Source of the DNA: Azospirillum brasilense
GTDB lineage: Bacteria > Pseudomonadota > Alphaproteobacteria > Azospirillales > Azospirillaceae
Assembly (NCBI RefSeq): GCF_003349955.1
Contig: NZ_QLKQ01000040.1
Span: 1 to 64,000, forward strand
Length of the DNA: 64,000 nucleotides
Direction: 5' to 3'
This document shows positions 1-9,873 of this stretch, in pieces (within the stretch, counting starts at the first letter, position 1; the number at the start of each line of letters is the position of its first letter). A model generated the notes under the pieces. It searched no databases and was not told the origin of the DNA. It saw only the letters and a program-made list of their open reading frames with translations. Made by a program: the position numbers and the translations under genes.

Positions 1-3
1 CCT

Positions 4-54
4 CCCCCGCTTCGCAGGAGGGGGACTCGAATCCCCTCCCCTGCGAAGCGGGGG
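4..54. repeat. Inverted repeat at left window edge
   Basis: A perfect 15-bp inverted repeat: positions 4-18 pair with 40-54 around a 21-nt loop. It is C/G-rich and followed at about 55-100 by further GGGTGGGGG and CCACCCCCC runs. It resembles the GC-rich palindromic intergenic repeats seen elsewhere in this window (26880-26993 and 35211-35388), but its core sequence differs. It may be a terminator of a gene to the left or a member of a dispersed repeat family. Confidence 0.6.
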
Positions 55-148
55 ATGGTTAGGGTGGGGGCCCGACGAAACCACCCCCCGTCCCTCCCCG
101 TGCATCCCCGCCCCGGCGCAATCGGGTGTCGCGGGCCTGCGGACCGCA

Positions 149-160
149 CGCTATATAAGC
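149..160 (+). promoter_or_regulatory. Possible -10 element of the ABC-F gene
   Basis: CGCTATATAAG lies about 30 bp before the ATG at 189, in an otherwise GC-rich stretch. Similar GCTATATA elements lie upstream of bamD (37926) and of the UvrD-type helicase gene (about 49700), both read on the minus strand. No convincing -35 hexamer is visible, so this is only a candidate. Confidence 0.35.
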
Positions 161-188
161 ACACCTCCGCACACCGTATCGTTGGGTC

Positions 189-2011
<1,823 letters not shown>

Positions 2012-2015
<4 letters not shown>

Positions 2016-2890
2016 GTCTGCGCGACTCGCTGCTGGCGCTCCTGGTCATGGCGATCTGGGGCCTGAACTTCGTTGTCGCCAAGTGGGGGCTGGCCGAGTT
2101 CCCGCCCCTCTTCATCATGGCCCTGCGCTTCATCGCGGTGGCGGCGCTGATCCTGCCCTTCAAGCGGATCCCCTGGAGCGCGGTGCGGCCCATCGCGATT
2201 CTGTCGGTGACGCTGGGGACCGTGCATTTCCCGCTGATGTTCACCGGGCTGAACGGCATCGACGCGGCCACCGCGTCGCTGGCCGCGCAGGCGCAGGTGC
2301 CCTTCTCCTCCCTGTTGGCCGCGCTGATCTTCAAGGACAAGCTGGGCTGGCGCCGCGCCACCGGCATGGCCGCGGCCTTCGCCGGCGTCGCGGTGATCGC
2401 GGGCGAGCCGCGTCTGTCCGGGTCGCTGGTGCCGCTGTTCATGATCCTTGGCGCCAGCTTCGCCTTCGCCGTCGCCAGCATCCAGATGAAGATGATCGTC
2501 GGGGTGGACGGCTTCGCGTTGAACGGTTGGATGGCGCTGTTCGCCGCCCCGCAGCTGCTGCTGCTCTCCTTCCTGTTCGAGGAGGGGCAGATGGCCGCGC
2601 TCACCAACGCCACCTTGTGGGGCTGGGGCTCCGTCGCCTACATGGCGGTGGGCGTGACCATGGGCGCCTATGGGATGTGGTACCCGCTGCTGCGCAAATA
2701 CTCGGTCAACCAGACCATGCCCTTCCTGCTGACCGTGCCGGTCTTCGGCGTGCTGGCGGGCGTTCTGCTGATGGACGATCCCTTCACGCTCCGGCTGGTC
2801 CTGGGCGGACTGTTGACCGTGGGCGGCATGGCCGTCATCGTGAAGCGGCGCCCGACGACGCTGGCGGAGAAGGTGACGAATCCGACCTGA
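2012..2890 (+). CDS. EamA/DMT family transporter
   Basis: A 292-aa hydrophobic protein with about ten predicted membrane helices in two EamA halves. The start MSLRDSLLALLVMAIWGLNF is typical of the family: a short basic start, then a first helix containing WGxNF. It resembles the O-acetylserine/cysteine exporter (YdcZ/EamA) branch of the drug/metabolite transporter superfamily, but the substrate cannot be read from the sequence. The ATG overlaps the stop of the ABC-F gene by four bases, so the two are probably cotranscribed. A 22-bp gap separates it from the amidase gene, which may belong to the same unit. Confidence 0.85.
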
Positions 2891-2912
2891 GGAAGCCCGA
2901 CCTGAGGACATC

Positions 2913-3611
2913 ATGACGCGCACGGGCACCGGATGCATCGACCTCCCCTCCCCCAACCACGGGCCGCGGCCCGAGGGCGTGGGGGTGGAACTGCTGATCC
3001 TCCATTACACGGGGATGCCCACCGCCGAGTCGGCGCTGAGCCGGCTGTGCGAGCCCGCCGCCCAGGTCAGCGCCCACTACACGGTGGACGAGGACGGCAC
3101 CGTCTACACCCATGTGCCGGAGGACCGGCGCGCCTGGCACGCCGGCCTGTCCTCCTGGCGGGGCCGGGCCGACGTCAACAGCCGCTCCATCGGAATCGAG
3201 ATCGTCAATCCGGGGCACGAGTTCGGCTACCGCCCCTTCCCCGCCGCCCAGATGGCCGCCGTGGCCGATCTCTGCCTGGACATCATGGGCCGGCATGGCA
3301 TCGCGCCCGCCGACGTGCTCGGCCACAGCGACATCGCCCCCGCCCGCAAGGAGGACCCCGGCGAGCTGTTCGACTGGCCGGGGCTGGCCGCGCGCGGAAT
3401 CGGGCTGTGGCCGAAGGTCTGCGCCGTCGACGACGGGCCGTTCACCGAGGAGGAGGCGGCGGACCTCCTGAAGCGCTATGGGTACGACTCGGCCTGCCCA
3501 CGCGCGCAGTTGGCCTTCCAGCGGCACTTTCAGCCGGACGGGATGACCGGCAGGGCCGACGCCGAAACGGTGCGGCGGCTGCGGGCGCTGACGCGCATGA
3601 CCGGGCGGTGA
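2913..3611 (+). CDS. N-acetylmuramoyl-L-alanine amidase, AmiD/AmpD-like, with peptidoglycan-binding domain
   Basis: A 232-aa protein with an N-terminal Amidase_2 domain (about 1-155) and a C-terminal putative peptidoglycan-binding domain (about 170-230). The zinc-site signatures are visible: HYTG near residue 31, and the downstream GHSDIAPARKEDPGELFDW block with its His and Asp/Lys. The family cleaves the amide bond between MurNAc and the L-Ala of the stem peptide. No clear signal peptide or lipobox is seen at the chosen ATG (2913), so it may act in the cytoplasm on recycled anhydro-muropeptides as AmpD does, or be exported another way. It follows the EamA gene by 22 bp on the same strand. 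Confidence 0.87.
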   Translation: MTRTGTGCIDLPSPNHGPRPEGVGVELLILHYTGMPTAESALSRLCEPAAQVSAHYTVDEDGTVYTHVPEDRRAWHAGLSSWRGRADVNSRSIGIEIVNPGHEFGYRPFPAAQMAAVADLCLDIMGRHGIAPADVLGHSDIAPARKEDPGELFDWPGLAARGIGLWPKVCAVDDGPFTEEEAADLLKRYGYDSACPRAQLAFQRHFQPDGMTGRADAETVRRLRALTRMTGR

Positions 3612-3730
3612 TCCCGCGGGCGGATCGATCTCCGGCGGTCAGGTTGTGGTTGAACGGCTCTCTCCAGATGCGCTAAAGGCGAGTCATTGCGCCCGAAAAG
3701 GCGATTTCCCCTGGAAATGCACACGCACCG

Positions 3731-4450
3731 ATGACCGCCCGCATAGACATCGATCACGGCCGTTCCAAAATCGTCGCCAGCGGCCGCTCCCTTGCCCAAG
3801 TGAATGTCTGGTGCATGGCCCATCTGGGCATGCCACTATGGGGCTTCGCCATGGCGTTGACCGCACGCATACCGGTCGCACGGGTGTTGTGTCGTGTCGT
3901 GAACGGCGATAAACTGATGGTTCGGTTGCGCGTCTTCACGCTCACCGGCGCCGATGGAGTGGCCGTCCGGCGCATCGATCCCATCAATCTTCACGTTTAC
4001 AACACGCTGCTCAAGGTTTCCAACCGTGCAAGGCGGGGTGCCCTGACGCATCCCATTCACCAGAATTTTTATTTGATCTACAGGATGCTCGGCATCCACC
4101 GCATCGACCTGCACGCGGCGCTCACCATGGGGGGATATGTCTGGGCAAAGTCCGGCTTTCTGCCGGACTCGCCGTCCGCATGGAGGAGTCTGGCGAATCG
4201 CCTGCTTGTCCGGTGGGGCGCGGAACGGTCCAGCGTGGATTCCATGACCTACCGGCTCGTCGAGAGAATTCTCAATCATCCGTCTCCGACATCGTTGCGA
4301 GAACTCGTCGACCCTCGCTTCCGGCACCCCCCGAGCGGACATTCGGTGGGGCGATTCCTTTTGGAAGGTGAGAGCTGGACTGGATTTTTGGACCTCACGA
4401 ACCGAGAATCCGTTACCATGTACCTGTCCGAAACGGGAGTGCTGCCATGA
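3731..4450 (+). CDS. Conserved-looking protein of unknown function, lower GC
   Basis: A 239-aa protein I do not recognise. It has no signal peptide and no clear membrane helix, though residues 30-55 are moderately hydrophobic. It is basic, with many Arg and His. A central patch reads LHAALTMGGYVWAKSGFLPD, followed by a Trp-rich stretch. The DNA is visibly less GC-rich than its neighbours, with codons such as TTT, ATT and TTG that are rare around it, suggesting transfer. Its stop overlaps the ATG of the next gene (ATGA), so the two probably form one unit. A large first gene coupled to a small acidic second gene would suit an effector with an immunity or chaperone partner, but this is inference from layout only. 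Confidence 0.6.
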   Translation: MTARIDIDHGRSKIVASGRSLAQVNVWCMAHLGMPLWGFAMALTARIPVARVLCRVVNGDKLMVRLRVFTLTGADGVAVRRIDPINLHVYNTLLKVSNRARRGALTHPIHQNFYLIYRMLGIHRIDLHAALTMGGYVWAKSGFLPDSPSAWRSLANRLLVRWGAERSSVDSMTYRLVERILNHPSPTSLRELVDPRFRHPPSGHSVGRFLLEGESWTGFLDLTNRESVTMYLSETGVLP

Positions 4451-4797
4451 CCAGACACATCATGAGCTTCATGGACGACGGATATGTGCAACACCTGCAG
4501 TTCGCCGGCTGGCCTCCGCAGGGATGGCGCATCGAACCATCGGTATCCCAGATCAGCGCGGCGAACGATCCCTCCGGGGACGGCGCCCCCGATCGGCTGG
4601 ACGAGGGTTGTCTCCATGAGGAGCCCGTTCACGGCGCCGATGGCTATCTTCGTGACGAAGAAGCCATGCTCGACGGCCTGATGCCGGTACCAGCCCGCTT
4701 TTCCGAATCCGAGATCGAGAGAATGCGCGTCAAGTTCGGCTTCACGGACGAGGAGGTCGAAGCGTTGCGCGCCATAGGAAACACGCCCCAACGCTAA
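4447..4797 (+). CDS. Small acidic protein of unknown function, coupled to the preceding gene
   Basis: A 116-aa acidic protein with no signal peptide and no membrane helix. The N-terminal part carries a Trp/Pro cluster (AGWPPQGWRIEP). The C-terminal 35 residues look helical and charged (SESEIERMRVKFGFTDEEVEAL). The start ATG lies in an ATGA overlap with the upstream 239-aa gene, so translation is likely coupled. It ends about 60 bp before the rnpB promoter. It could be an immunity protein, chaperone or regulatory partner of the upstream product; nothing in the sequence decides between these. Confidence 0.55.
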   Translation: MTRHIMSFMDDGYVQHLQFAGWPPQGWRIEPSVSQISAANDPSGDGAPDRLDEGCLHEEPVHGADGYLRDEEAMLDGLMPVPARFSESEIERMRVKFGFTDEEVEALRAIGNTPQR

Positions 4798-4857
4798 CCC
4801 GTCCGTTCCGAACGGGCATCGCCCCGGACGAACGCCGGAGCAACGGCTGGAAGCCTG

Positions 4858-4886
4858 TTGCGAATCACACGGCGACTCTGTACACA
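4858..4886 (+). promoter_or_regulatory. Candidate rnpB promoter
   Basis: TTGCGA at 4858-4863 and TACACA at 4881-4886 are separated by 17 bp. The -10-like box ends 6 bp before the 5' end expected for RNase P RNA (4893), which is the right position. The match to the sigma-70 consensus is modest (4/6 and 3/6), so the call rests mainly on spacing. Confidence 0.45.
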
Positions 4887-4892
4887 CTGCCG

Positions 4893-5310
<418 letters not shown>

Positions 5311-5378
5311 TTTATCCCCACCACCTCCGGACAACGGACCACCCCTTTCCCGCGGCCCGGGCCTGGGATTGCGCGCCC

Positions 5379-5421
5379 TTGTCCACAGATGTCCCCAGCT
5401 TCATCCACAGCCGGTGGATAA
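5379..5421. promoter_or_regulatory. Cluster of three DnaA-box-like sites
   Basis: Three nonamers each differ by one base from TTATCCACA or its WT variants: TTGTCCACA (5379-5387, +), TCATCCACA (5401-5409, +) and GGTGGATAA (5413-5421, reverse orientation). Three near-matches within 43 bp in a GC-rich genome is suggestive, but none is a perfect box. Confidence 0.4.
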
Positions 5422-5434
5422 CTGTGGGGCAAAT

Positions 5435-5449
5435 TCCCATGCCGTCCCA
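5435..5449 (-). promoter_or_regulatory. Upstream pair of MraZ-type boxes
   Basis: TCCCA at 5435 and TCCCA at 5445 are exactly 10 bp apart. Read on the minus strand they are TGGGA-N5-TGGGA, the spacing of MraZ operators. They lie about 420 bp upstream of mraZ and may be a second operator or a relic. Confidence 0.4.
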
Positions 5450-5710
5450 TGCCATGCGTCGGTAGGTTACCCCAGAAGGCTATACCATTCGTAGGGTGCG
5501 ATTCGCCTTTATGGAAAGCCACATGATGGGAACTATTCGCGGGACTCACGGAACATCCTGCGAACTCTGTGGGGCAACCCCGCGTAATCGCTCATTAGCG
5601 CGCTGGTATATTGCCGATTCTCGCCGATTCGGTTCACCTATTTGCACGCTGGCAACACATCGCCCCAAAAGTCTTGACAGCACCATATGAATACTGGAGG
5701 GGGCGTTGAC

Positions 5711-5745
5711 GCCCAAACTGTCCCATGCTATCCCATGAAAGCCCA
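5711..5745 (-). promoter_or_regulatory. MraZ box array (putative autoregulatory operator)
   Basis: Four boxes with an exact 10-bp period: GCCCA (5711), TCCCA (5721), TCCCA (5731), GCCCA (5741). On the minus strand these are TGGGN repeats separated by 5 nt, the established recognition pattern of MraZ, which represses its own dcw operon in E. coli. The array ends 120 bp before the mraZ ATG, so it is well placed to control this cluster. Confidence 0.7.
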
Positions 5746-5865
5746 GTTCGGAGGGGGAACTACCCAACCAAGGTAGCCAAACCGGGCACGTTCAGCGGCA
5801 AGAGCGGATAGGGCTTCGCGACGGCGAAGACCGGCAACGGGATAAGGGGGGCGTTCGTCAGGCCG

Positions 5866-6363
5866 ATGGCCATTTTCCTGTCCACATACGTCAACAAAGT
5901 TGACAGGAAAGGCCGCTGCTCCATCCCGGCGCAGTTCCGGCAGTCGCTTGCCAAGACGTCGGCTCCCGGCACCGTCTATCTCTGGCCTTCGCTGAATCAT
6001 CAGGCGCTGGAAGGCGCCGATCAGGATTATCTCGACGTGCTGTCCGAAAGCCTGGAATCCCCCGATCTGGATTCGGACGAGCGCGACATGATCGAGACCT
6101 TCATCTTCGGCAAGCTGATCCCCGTCTCGCTGGACACCGAAGGCCGGATCGTCCTGCCCAAGGAACTCGCCGAATTCGCCGGAATCGACGAGGAAGCCGC
6201 CTTCATCGGCCGCCGCAAGACCTTCCAGATCTGGGAGCCCGGCGCCCTGAAGGCCCATGAACAGACGCTGCGCGACCAGGTCGTGCGCAAGGACATTTCG
6301 CTGAGCCAGATCGTCGCCAAGGCGTCCCGCGCCGCCGCCGGCCGGGCAGGGGAGGGCGCATGA
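5866..6363 (+). CDS. mraZ: Transcriptional regulator MraZ
   Basis: A 165-aa protein with the two tandem AbrB-like MraZ domains. The conserved loop motifs appear once in each half: [13 protein letters not shown] at about 14-26 and [13 protein letters not shown] in the second half. MraZ forms a ring-shaped oligomer that binds arrays of TGGGN repeats; such an array lies at 5711-5745. Its normal place is first gene of the dcw cluster, as here, just before rsmH with an ATGA overlap. It is expected to repress the operon. The ATG start gives a family-typical N-terminus ([13 protein letters not shown]). Confidence 0.96.
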   Translation: MAIFLSTYVNKVDRKGRCSIPAQFRQSLAKTSAPGTVYLWPSLNHQALEGADQDYLDVLSESLESPDLDSDERDMIETFIFGKLIPVSLDTEGRIVLPKELAEFAGIDEEAAFIGRRKTFQIWEPGALKAHEQTLRDQVVRKDISLSQIVAKASRAAAGRAGEGA

Positions 6364-7364
6364 TCGTGAAATTCCCCGCTCCCGTCTCCTCCGCTCCGGA
6401 TTCGCCGCACATCTCCGTCCTGCTGAACGAGGTCGTGGACGCGCTCTCCCCGCGCGACGGCGGCGTCTATGTGGACGGCACCTTTGGCGCCGGCGGCTAT
6501 TCCCGCGCGATTCTCGACCGGGCCGACTGCCGGGTCTGGGGAATCGACCGCGATCCCGAAGCCATCGAACGTGGCCGCCAGCTCGCCCTCGCCTATCCGG
6601 GCCGGCTGGAGATCGTCGAAGGCCGATTCGGCGACATGGACCGGCTGCTCGCCGAGCACGGCGTCGAATCGGTGGACGGCGTGGCGCTGGACATCGGCGT
6701 CTCCTCCCCGCAGATCGACGAGCCGGAGCGCGGCTTCTCCTTCCGATTCGACGGTCCGCTCGACATGCGGATGGGACGCGATGGGCCGACCGCCGCCGAC
6801 GTGGTGAACACCGCCACCCAGGACGAGCTGGCCGACATCGTCTTCCATTACGGCGAGGAGCGCATGGCCCGCCGCGTGGCCCGCGCCATCGTCGCCGCGC
6901 GGCTGGACACCCCGTTCGCGCGCACCAAGCAGCTGGCCGACGTGGTGCGGTCGGTGGTGCCGAAGGGGAAGGGCGACGCCATCGACCCGGCGACCCGGAC
7001 CTTCCAGGCGCTGCGCATCCATGTGAACGACGAGCTGGGCGAGCTTCGCCGCGGCCTCGCCGCCGCCGAATCGCTGCTGAAGCCCGGCGGCCGCCTTGCC
7101 GTCGTCTCCTTCCATTCGCTGGAGGACCGGGAAGTGAAGATGTTCCTGAAGGAACGCTCCTCGCCCCCGCCCTCCCCGTCCCGACACGCGCCGAGCCTTG
7201 CGGCGGACGCGCGTTCCCCATCCTTCCGGCTCCTGTCGCGCAAGCCCATCGTGCCGACGGACCAGGAAGCCCACAGCAACCCACGCGCGCGCTCTGCCCG
7301 GCTGCGCGCGGCTGAACGCACGGCGGCGCCGGCCTATCCGGCGCCCGGCAAGGAGGCGGCATGA
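6360..7364 (+). CDS. rsmH: 16S rRNA (cytosine(1402)-N(4))-methyltransferase RsmH
   Basis: A 334-aa SAM-dependent methyltransferase of the MraW/RsmH family, which methylates N4 of C1402 in 16S rRNA. The SAM-binding glycine loop is [14 protein letters not shown] (about 38-51). Further family landmarks are [20 protein letters not shown] (about 114-133) and DMRMG. A late [14 protein letters not shown] block is also typical. The ATG overlaps the mraZ stop (ATGA), and its own stop overlaps the ftsL ATG, so translation is coupled through the start of the dcw cluster. The C-terminal 40 residues are Arg/Ala-rich and poorly conserved in the family. Confidence 0.96.
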   Translation: MIVKFPAPVSSAPDSPHISVLLNEVVDALSPRDGGVYVDGTFGAGGYSRAILDRADCRVWGIDRDPEAIERGRQLALAYPGRLEIVEGRFGDMDRLLAEHGVESVDGVALDIGVSSPQIDEPERGFSFRFDGPLDMRMGRDGPTAADVVNTATQDELADIVFHYGEERMARRVARAIVAARLDTPFARTKQLADVVRSVVPKGKGDAIDPATRTFQALRIHVNDELGELRRGLAAAESLLKPGGRLAVVSFHSLEDREVKMFLKERSSPPPSPSRHAPSLAADARSPSFRLLSRKPIVPTDQEAHSNPRARSARLRAAERTAAPAYPAPGKEAA

Positions 7365-8071
7365 AATACAAATCCGCACTTTTCTGGGGTGGCCTGATCG
7401 CCGCCGCCGGCTTCGTCCTGTTCGAGACCAGCTACGAGGTTCAGGAGCTGGAGGAAAAGCTGGGCTCGCTCAATCGCAAGATCATGGTGGAGCAGGAGGC
7501 CATCCAGGTCCTCAAGGCCGAGTGGAGCTTTCTGAACGACCCGACCCGCCTGGAGAATCTGTCGCGCGAGCATCTGGCGCTGCAGCCGACCGAAGCGCGC
7601 CAGTTCGTGGCGATGACCATCGTGCCGATGCGCCCCTCCCCCACCGTCGCGCCGGAGGAGGCCCCGCTGCCGCCGATGGTCCGCAACCAGACGCCGGGCA
7701 AGGCGCCGAACGTGGCGACGGCCTCCACCGGGGACAGCGTCGTGGGTGGCGGCGCCATCATTCAGGGTGGCGTGGTGATCCCGGCCTCGGCCTCGCCGAT
7801 CAAGCCGGCCCCGATCAAGCCCTCGGCCATCGTGCCCGCCTCGGCCAAGGCGCCGCCCCTGCCCTCCGCCGCCAAGTCGGCCCCGGCGCGCATGGTGACG
7901 ACCGGGCCGACCGAGGTCGCCACCAAGCCGCCGGTCACCGCCCGGACGCTGGCGCCGCCGCCCGCGGCCCGTCCTCAGCCGCAGCAGGCCGGCTTCCAGC
8001 CGCCGGCCGCTCCTCCGGCGCAGCATGACAGCATCGGTCTTCTCGTCGCCCGTCTCGGAGCCAACCGATGA
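7361..8071 (+). CDS. ftsL: Cell division protein FtsL, with long Ala/Pro C-terminal extension
   Basis: A 236-aa bitopic protein: a short cytoplasmic start, one membrane helix (about 6-22), then a periplasmic coiled coil (about 26-75, [19 protein letters not shown]). FtsL joins FtsB and FtsQ to activate FtsW-FtsI at the septum. The family is usually about 90-130 residues; here roughly 120 extra residues rich in Ala, Pro, Lys and Gln follow from about residue 90. Position between rsmH and ftsI and the ATGA overlaps on both sides strongly support the assignment. The extension looks disordered and may act as a periplasmic spacer. Confidence 0.85.
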   Translation: MKYKSALFWGGLIAAAGFVLFETSYEVQELEEKLGSLNRKIMVEQEAIQVLKAEWSFLNDPTRLENLSREHLALQPTEARQFVAMTIVPMRPSPTVAPEEAPLPPMVRNQTPGKAPNVATASTGDSVVGGGAIIQGGVVIPASASPIKPAPIKPSAIVPASAKAPPLPSAAKSAPARMVTTGPTEVATKPPVTARTLAPPPAARPQPQQAGFQPPAAPPAQHDSIGLLVARLGANR

Positions 8072-9873
8072 GCGTTCCGCCGCCCGGCATCGATCCCGCG
8101 CACGGCGCCTACAGCGTCCCGCCCCCGGCTTCCAAGCCGCGGACGTCGCTGTCGGTCGCGCTGGAGCAGAGCCGGAACCGGTTGATGGTGACCGCGGCCA
8201 TGGTCGCCGTGGTCTTTTCCGCCATCGGCGTGAAGCTCGTGGACGCGACGCTGTTCAACCACGCCGCGGAACCGCGTCCGCGCATGGCCGCGGAGGTCGA
8301 CGCCCCGCCGGTCAACCGTGCCGACATCGTGGACCGCAACGGCAACCTGCTGGCGACCTCGCTCGCCACGCAGTCGCTTTACGCTGACCCGAAGCTGATC
8401 AGCCGCCCGGACGAGGTCGCGCGCAAGCTCACCACCGCCCTGCCGGAGCTGGACTACAAGGACCTGCTGACCAAGCTCAGCGGCGACAAGCGGTTCGTCT
8501 GGATCAAGCGCAACCTGACGCCGAGGCAGCAGGCGGCGGTGTTCCGGCTGGGCCTGCCCGGCGTCTATTTCGAACGGGAGGAGCGCCGCTTCTACCCGGC
8601 CTCCAACCTGACCTCGCATCTGGTCGGCTTCACCGGCGTCGACAACAACGGGCTCGCCGGGCTGGAACAGCAGTTCAACAAGCGGCTGACCACCGACCCG
8701 AAGCCGTTGCAGCTGTCGATCGACCTGCGCCTTCAGCACATCATGAAGAAGGAATTGCAGACGACGATCGACGAGTTCAGCGCCATCGGCGCCACCGGCA
8801 TCATCTACGATGTCCGCAACGGCGAAGTCATGTCGATGGTCTCGCTGCCCGATTACGATCCGCACAACCCGACGGGGCTCGACCCGGACACGCTGTTCAA
8901 CCGCGCGACGCTCGGCGTGTACGAGATGGGCTCCACCTTCAAGATCTTCAACACGGCGATGTCGCTGGATTCGGGCAAGATCCGCGTCTCCGACACTTTC
9001 GACACCATCAACAACATCAAGGTGGGCCGTTTCACGATCCGCGAATACCACCCCTTCCGCCACAACCTGACGGTGGCGGAGGTGTTCCAGGAATCGTCGA
9101 ACCTCGGGTCGGTGCGCATGGCCATGTCTCTGGGCGTGCAGCACCAGAAGTCCTTCCTGACCAAGCTGGGGATGACCCGCCCGACCTCGCTGGAGTTGCC
9201 GGAGAACGGCTGGCCGCTGGTGCCCAATCCGTGGCGGGAGGTCAACACCATGACCATCTCCTTCGGCCATGGCATGTCGGTCAGCCCGATGCACACGGTC
9301 AATGCGGCGGCCTCGATCATCAACGGCGGCGTGCTGCACCCGCCGACCCTGCTGAAGCGAGACCCCACGGTCGAGGTGCCGGGCGAGCAGGTCATCAGCC
9401 CGAAGACCTCGGCGATGATGCGCCGCCTGTTCCGCTTCGTGGTCACCGACGGCACGGCGAAGTCGGCCAACGCCAAGGGCTACGTCGTCGGCGGCAAGAC
9501 CGGCACGGCGGAGAAGCAGAAGGGCCGGAGCTACGCGCGGAACTCCCGCATGTCGTCGTTCCTCGGCGCCTTCCCGATGCACGACCCCCGCTACATCGTC
9601 TATGTCCTGGTGGACGAGCCGAAGGGCACCAAGAAGACCTACGGCTTCGCCACCGGCGGCTGGGTCGCCGCTCCCGCGGTCGGCCGGATCGTCAAGCAGA
9701 TCGGCCCGCTGCTGGGCGTCCAGCCGGTGGACGAGGCGTCGCCCGAGGTCATCAACGCCACCTACATCAACACCGCCGGTCAGACGACCCCGCCCGCACC
9801 GCCGCCTCCGCCCGCGCAACCGAAAGGCAGCACCGTTGCTTCTGTCCCACCTGCTGGCAACAAGCCGCGCTGA
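8068..9873 (+). CDS. ftsI: Septal peptidoglycan transpeptidase FtsI (PBP3)
   Basis: A 601-aa class B penicillin-binding protein that cross-links septal peptidoglycan. It has one membrane helix at about 40-58, a PBP dimer domain (about 80-220) and a transpeptidase domain (about 240-555). The catalytic motifs are complete: STFK with Ser289, SSN within FQESSNLGSV, and KTG within GGKTGTAEK. The last 35 residues are Pro-rich. The ATG lies in an ATGA overlap with ftsL. The coding end overlaps the start of murE by 38 bp. Confidence 0.96.
   Translation: MSVPPPGIDPAHGAYSVPPPASKPRTSLSVALEQSRNRLMVTAAMVAVVFSAIGVKLVDATLFNHAAEPRPRMAAEVDAPPVNRADIVDRNGNLLATSLATQSLYADPKLISRPDEVARKLTTALPELDYKDLLTKLSGDKRFVWIKRNLTPRQQAAVFRLGLPGVYFEREERRFYPASNLTSHLVGFTGVDNNGLAGLEQQFNKRLTTDPKPLQLSIDLRLQHIMKKELQTTIDEFSAIGATGIIYDVRNGEVMSMVSLPDYDPHNPTGLDPDTLFNRATLGVYEMGSTFKIFNTAMSLDSGKIRVSDTFDTINNIKVGRFTIREYHPFRHNLTVAEVFQESSNLGSVRMAMSLGVQHQKSFLTKLGMTRPTSLELPENGWPLVPNPWREVNTMTISFGHGMSVSPMHTVNAAASIINGGVLHPPTLLKRDPTVEVPGEQVISPKTSAMMRRLFRFVVTDGTAKSANAKGYVVGGKTGTAEKQKGRSYARNSRMSSFLGAFPMHDPRYIVYVLVDEPKGTKKTYGFATGGWVAAPAVGRIVKQIGPLLGVQPVDEASPEVINATYINTAGQTTPPAPPPPPAQPKGSTVASVPPAGNKPR

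Larger units (their letters stand above)
5311..5865. other. Spacer between rnpB and mraZ
   Basis: No gene is evident in these 555 bp. The stretch is less GC-rich than the flanks and holds GGCCCGGGCC (palindrome, about 5356-5365), a cluster of DnaA-like boxes (5379-5421), two sets of YCCCA boxes with 10-bp period (5435-5449 and 5711-5745), and a TTGACA at 5674 that has no good -10 at 16-18 bp. It most likely carries the dcw operon promoter and its MraZ operator. Confidence 0.6.

Noticed and set aside
5341..5460. Replication origin suggested by DnaA-like boxes
   Set aside because: Only three imperfect boxes, no AT-rich unwinding element and none of the usual origin-linked genes (dnaA, hemE, parAB) nearby.
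5674..5679. TTGACA as a -35 box for the dcw operon
   Set aside because: No acceptable -10 hexamer lies 16-18 bp downstream, so I do not call a promoter there.
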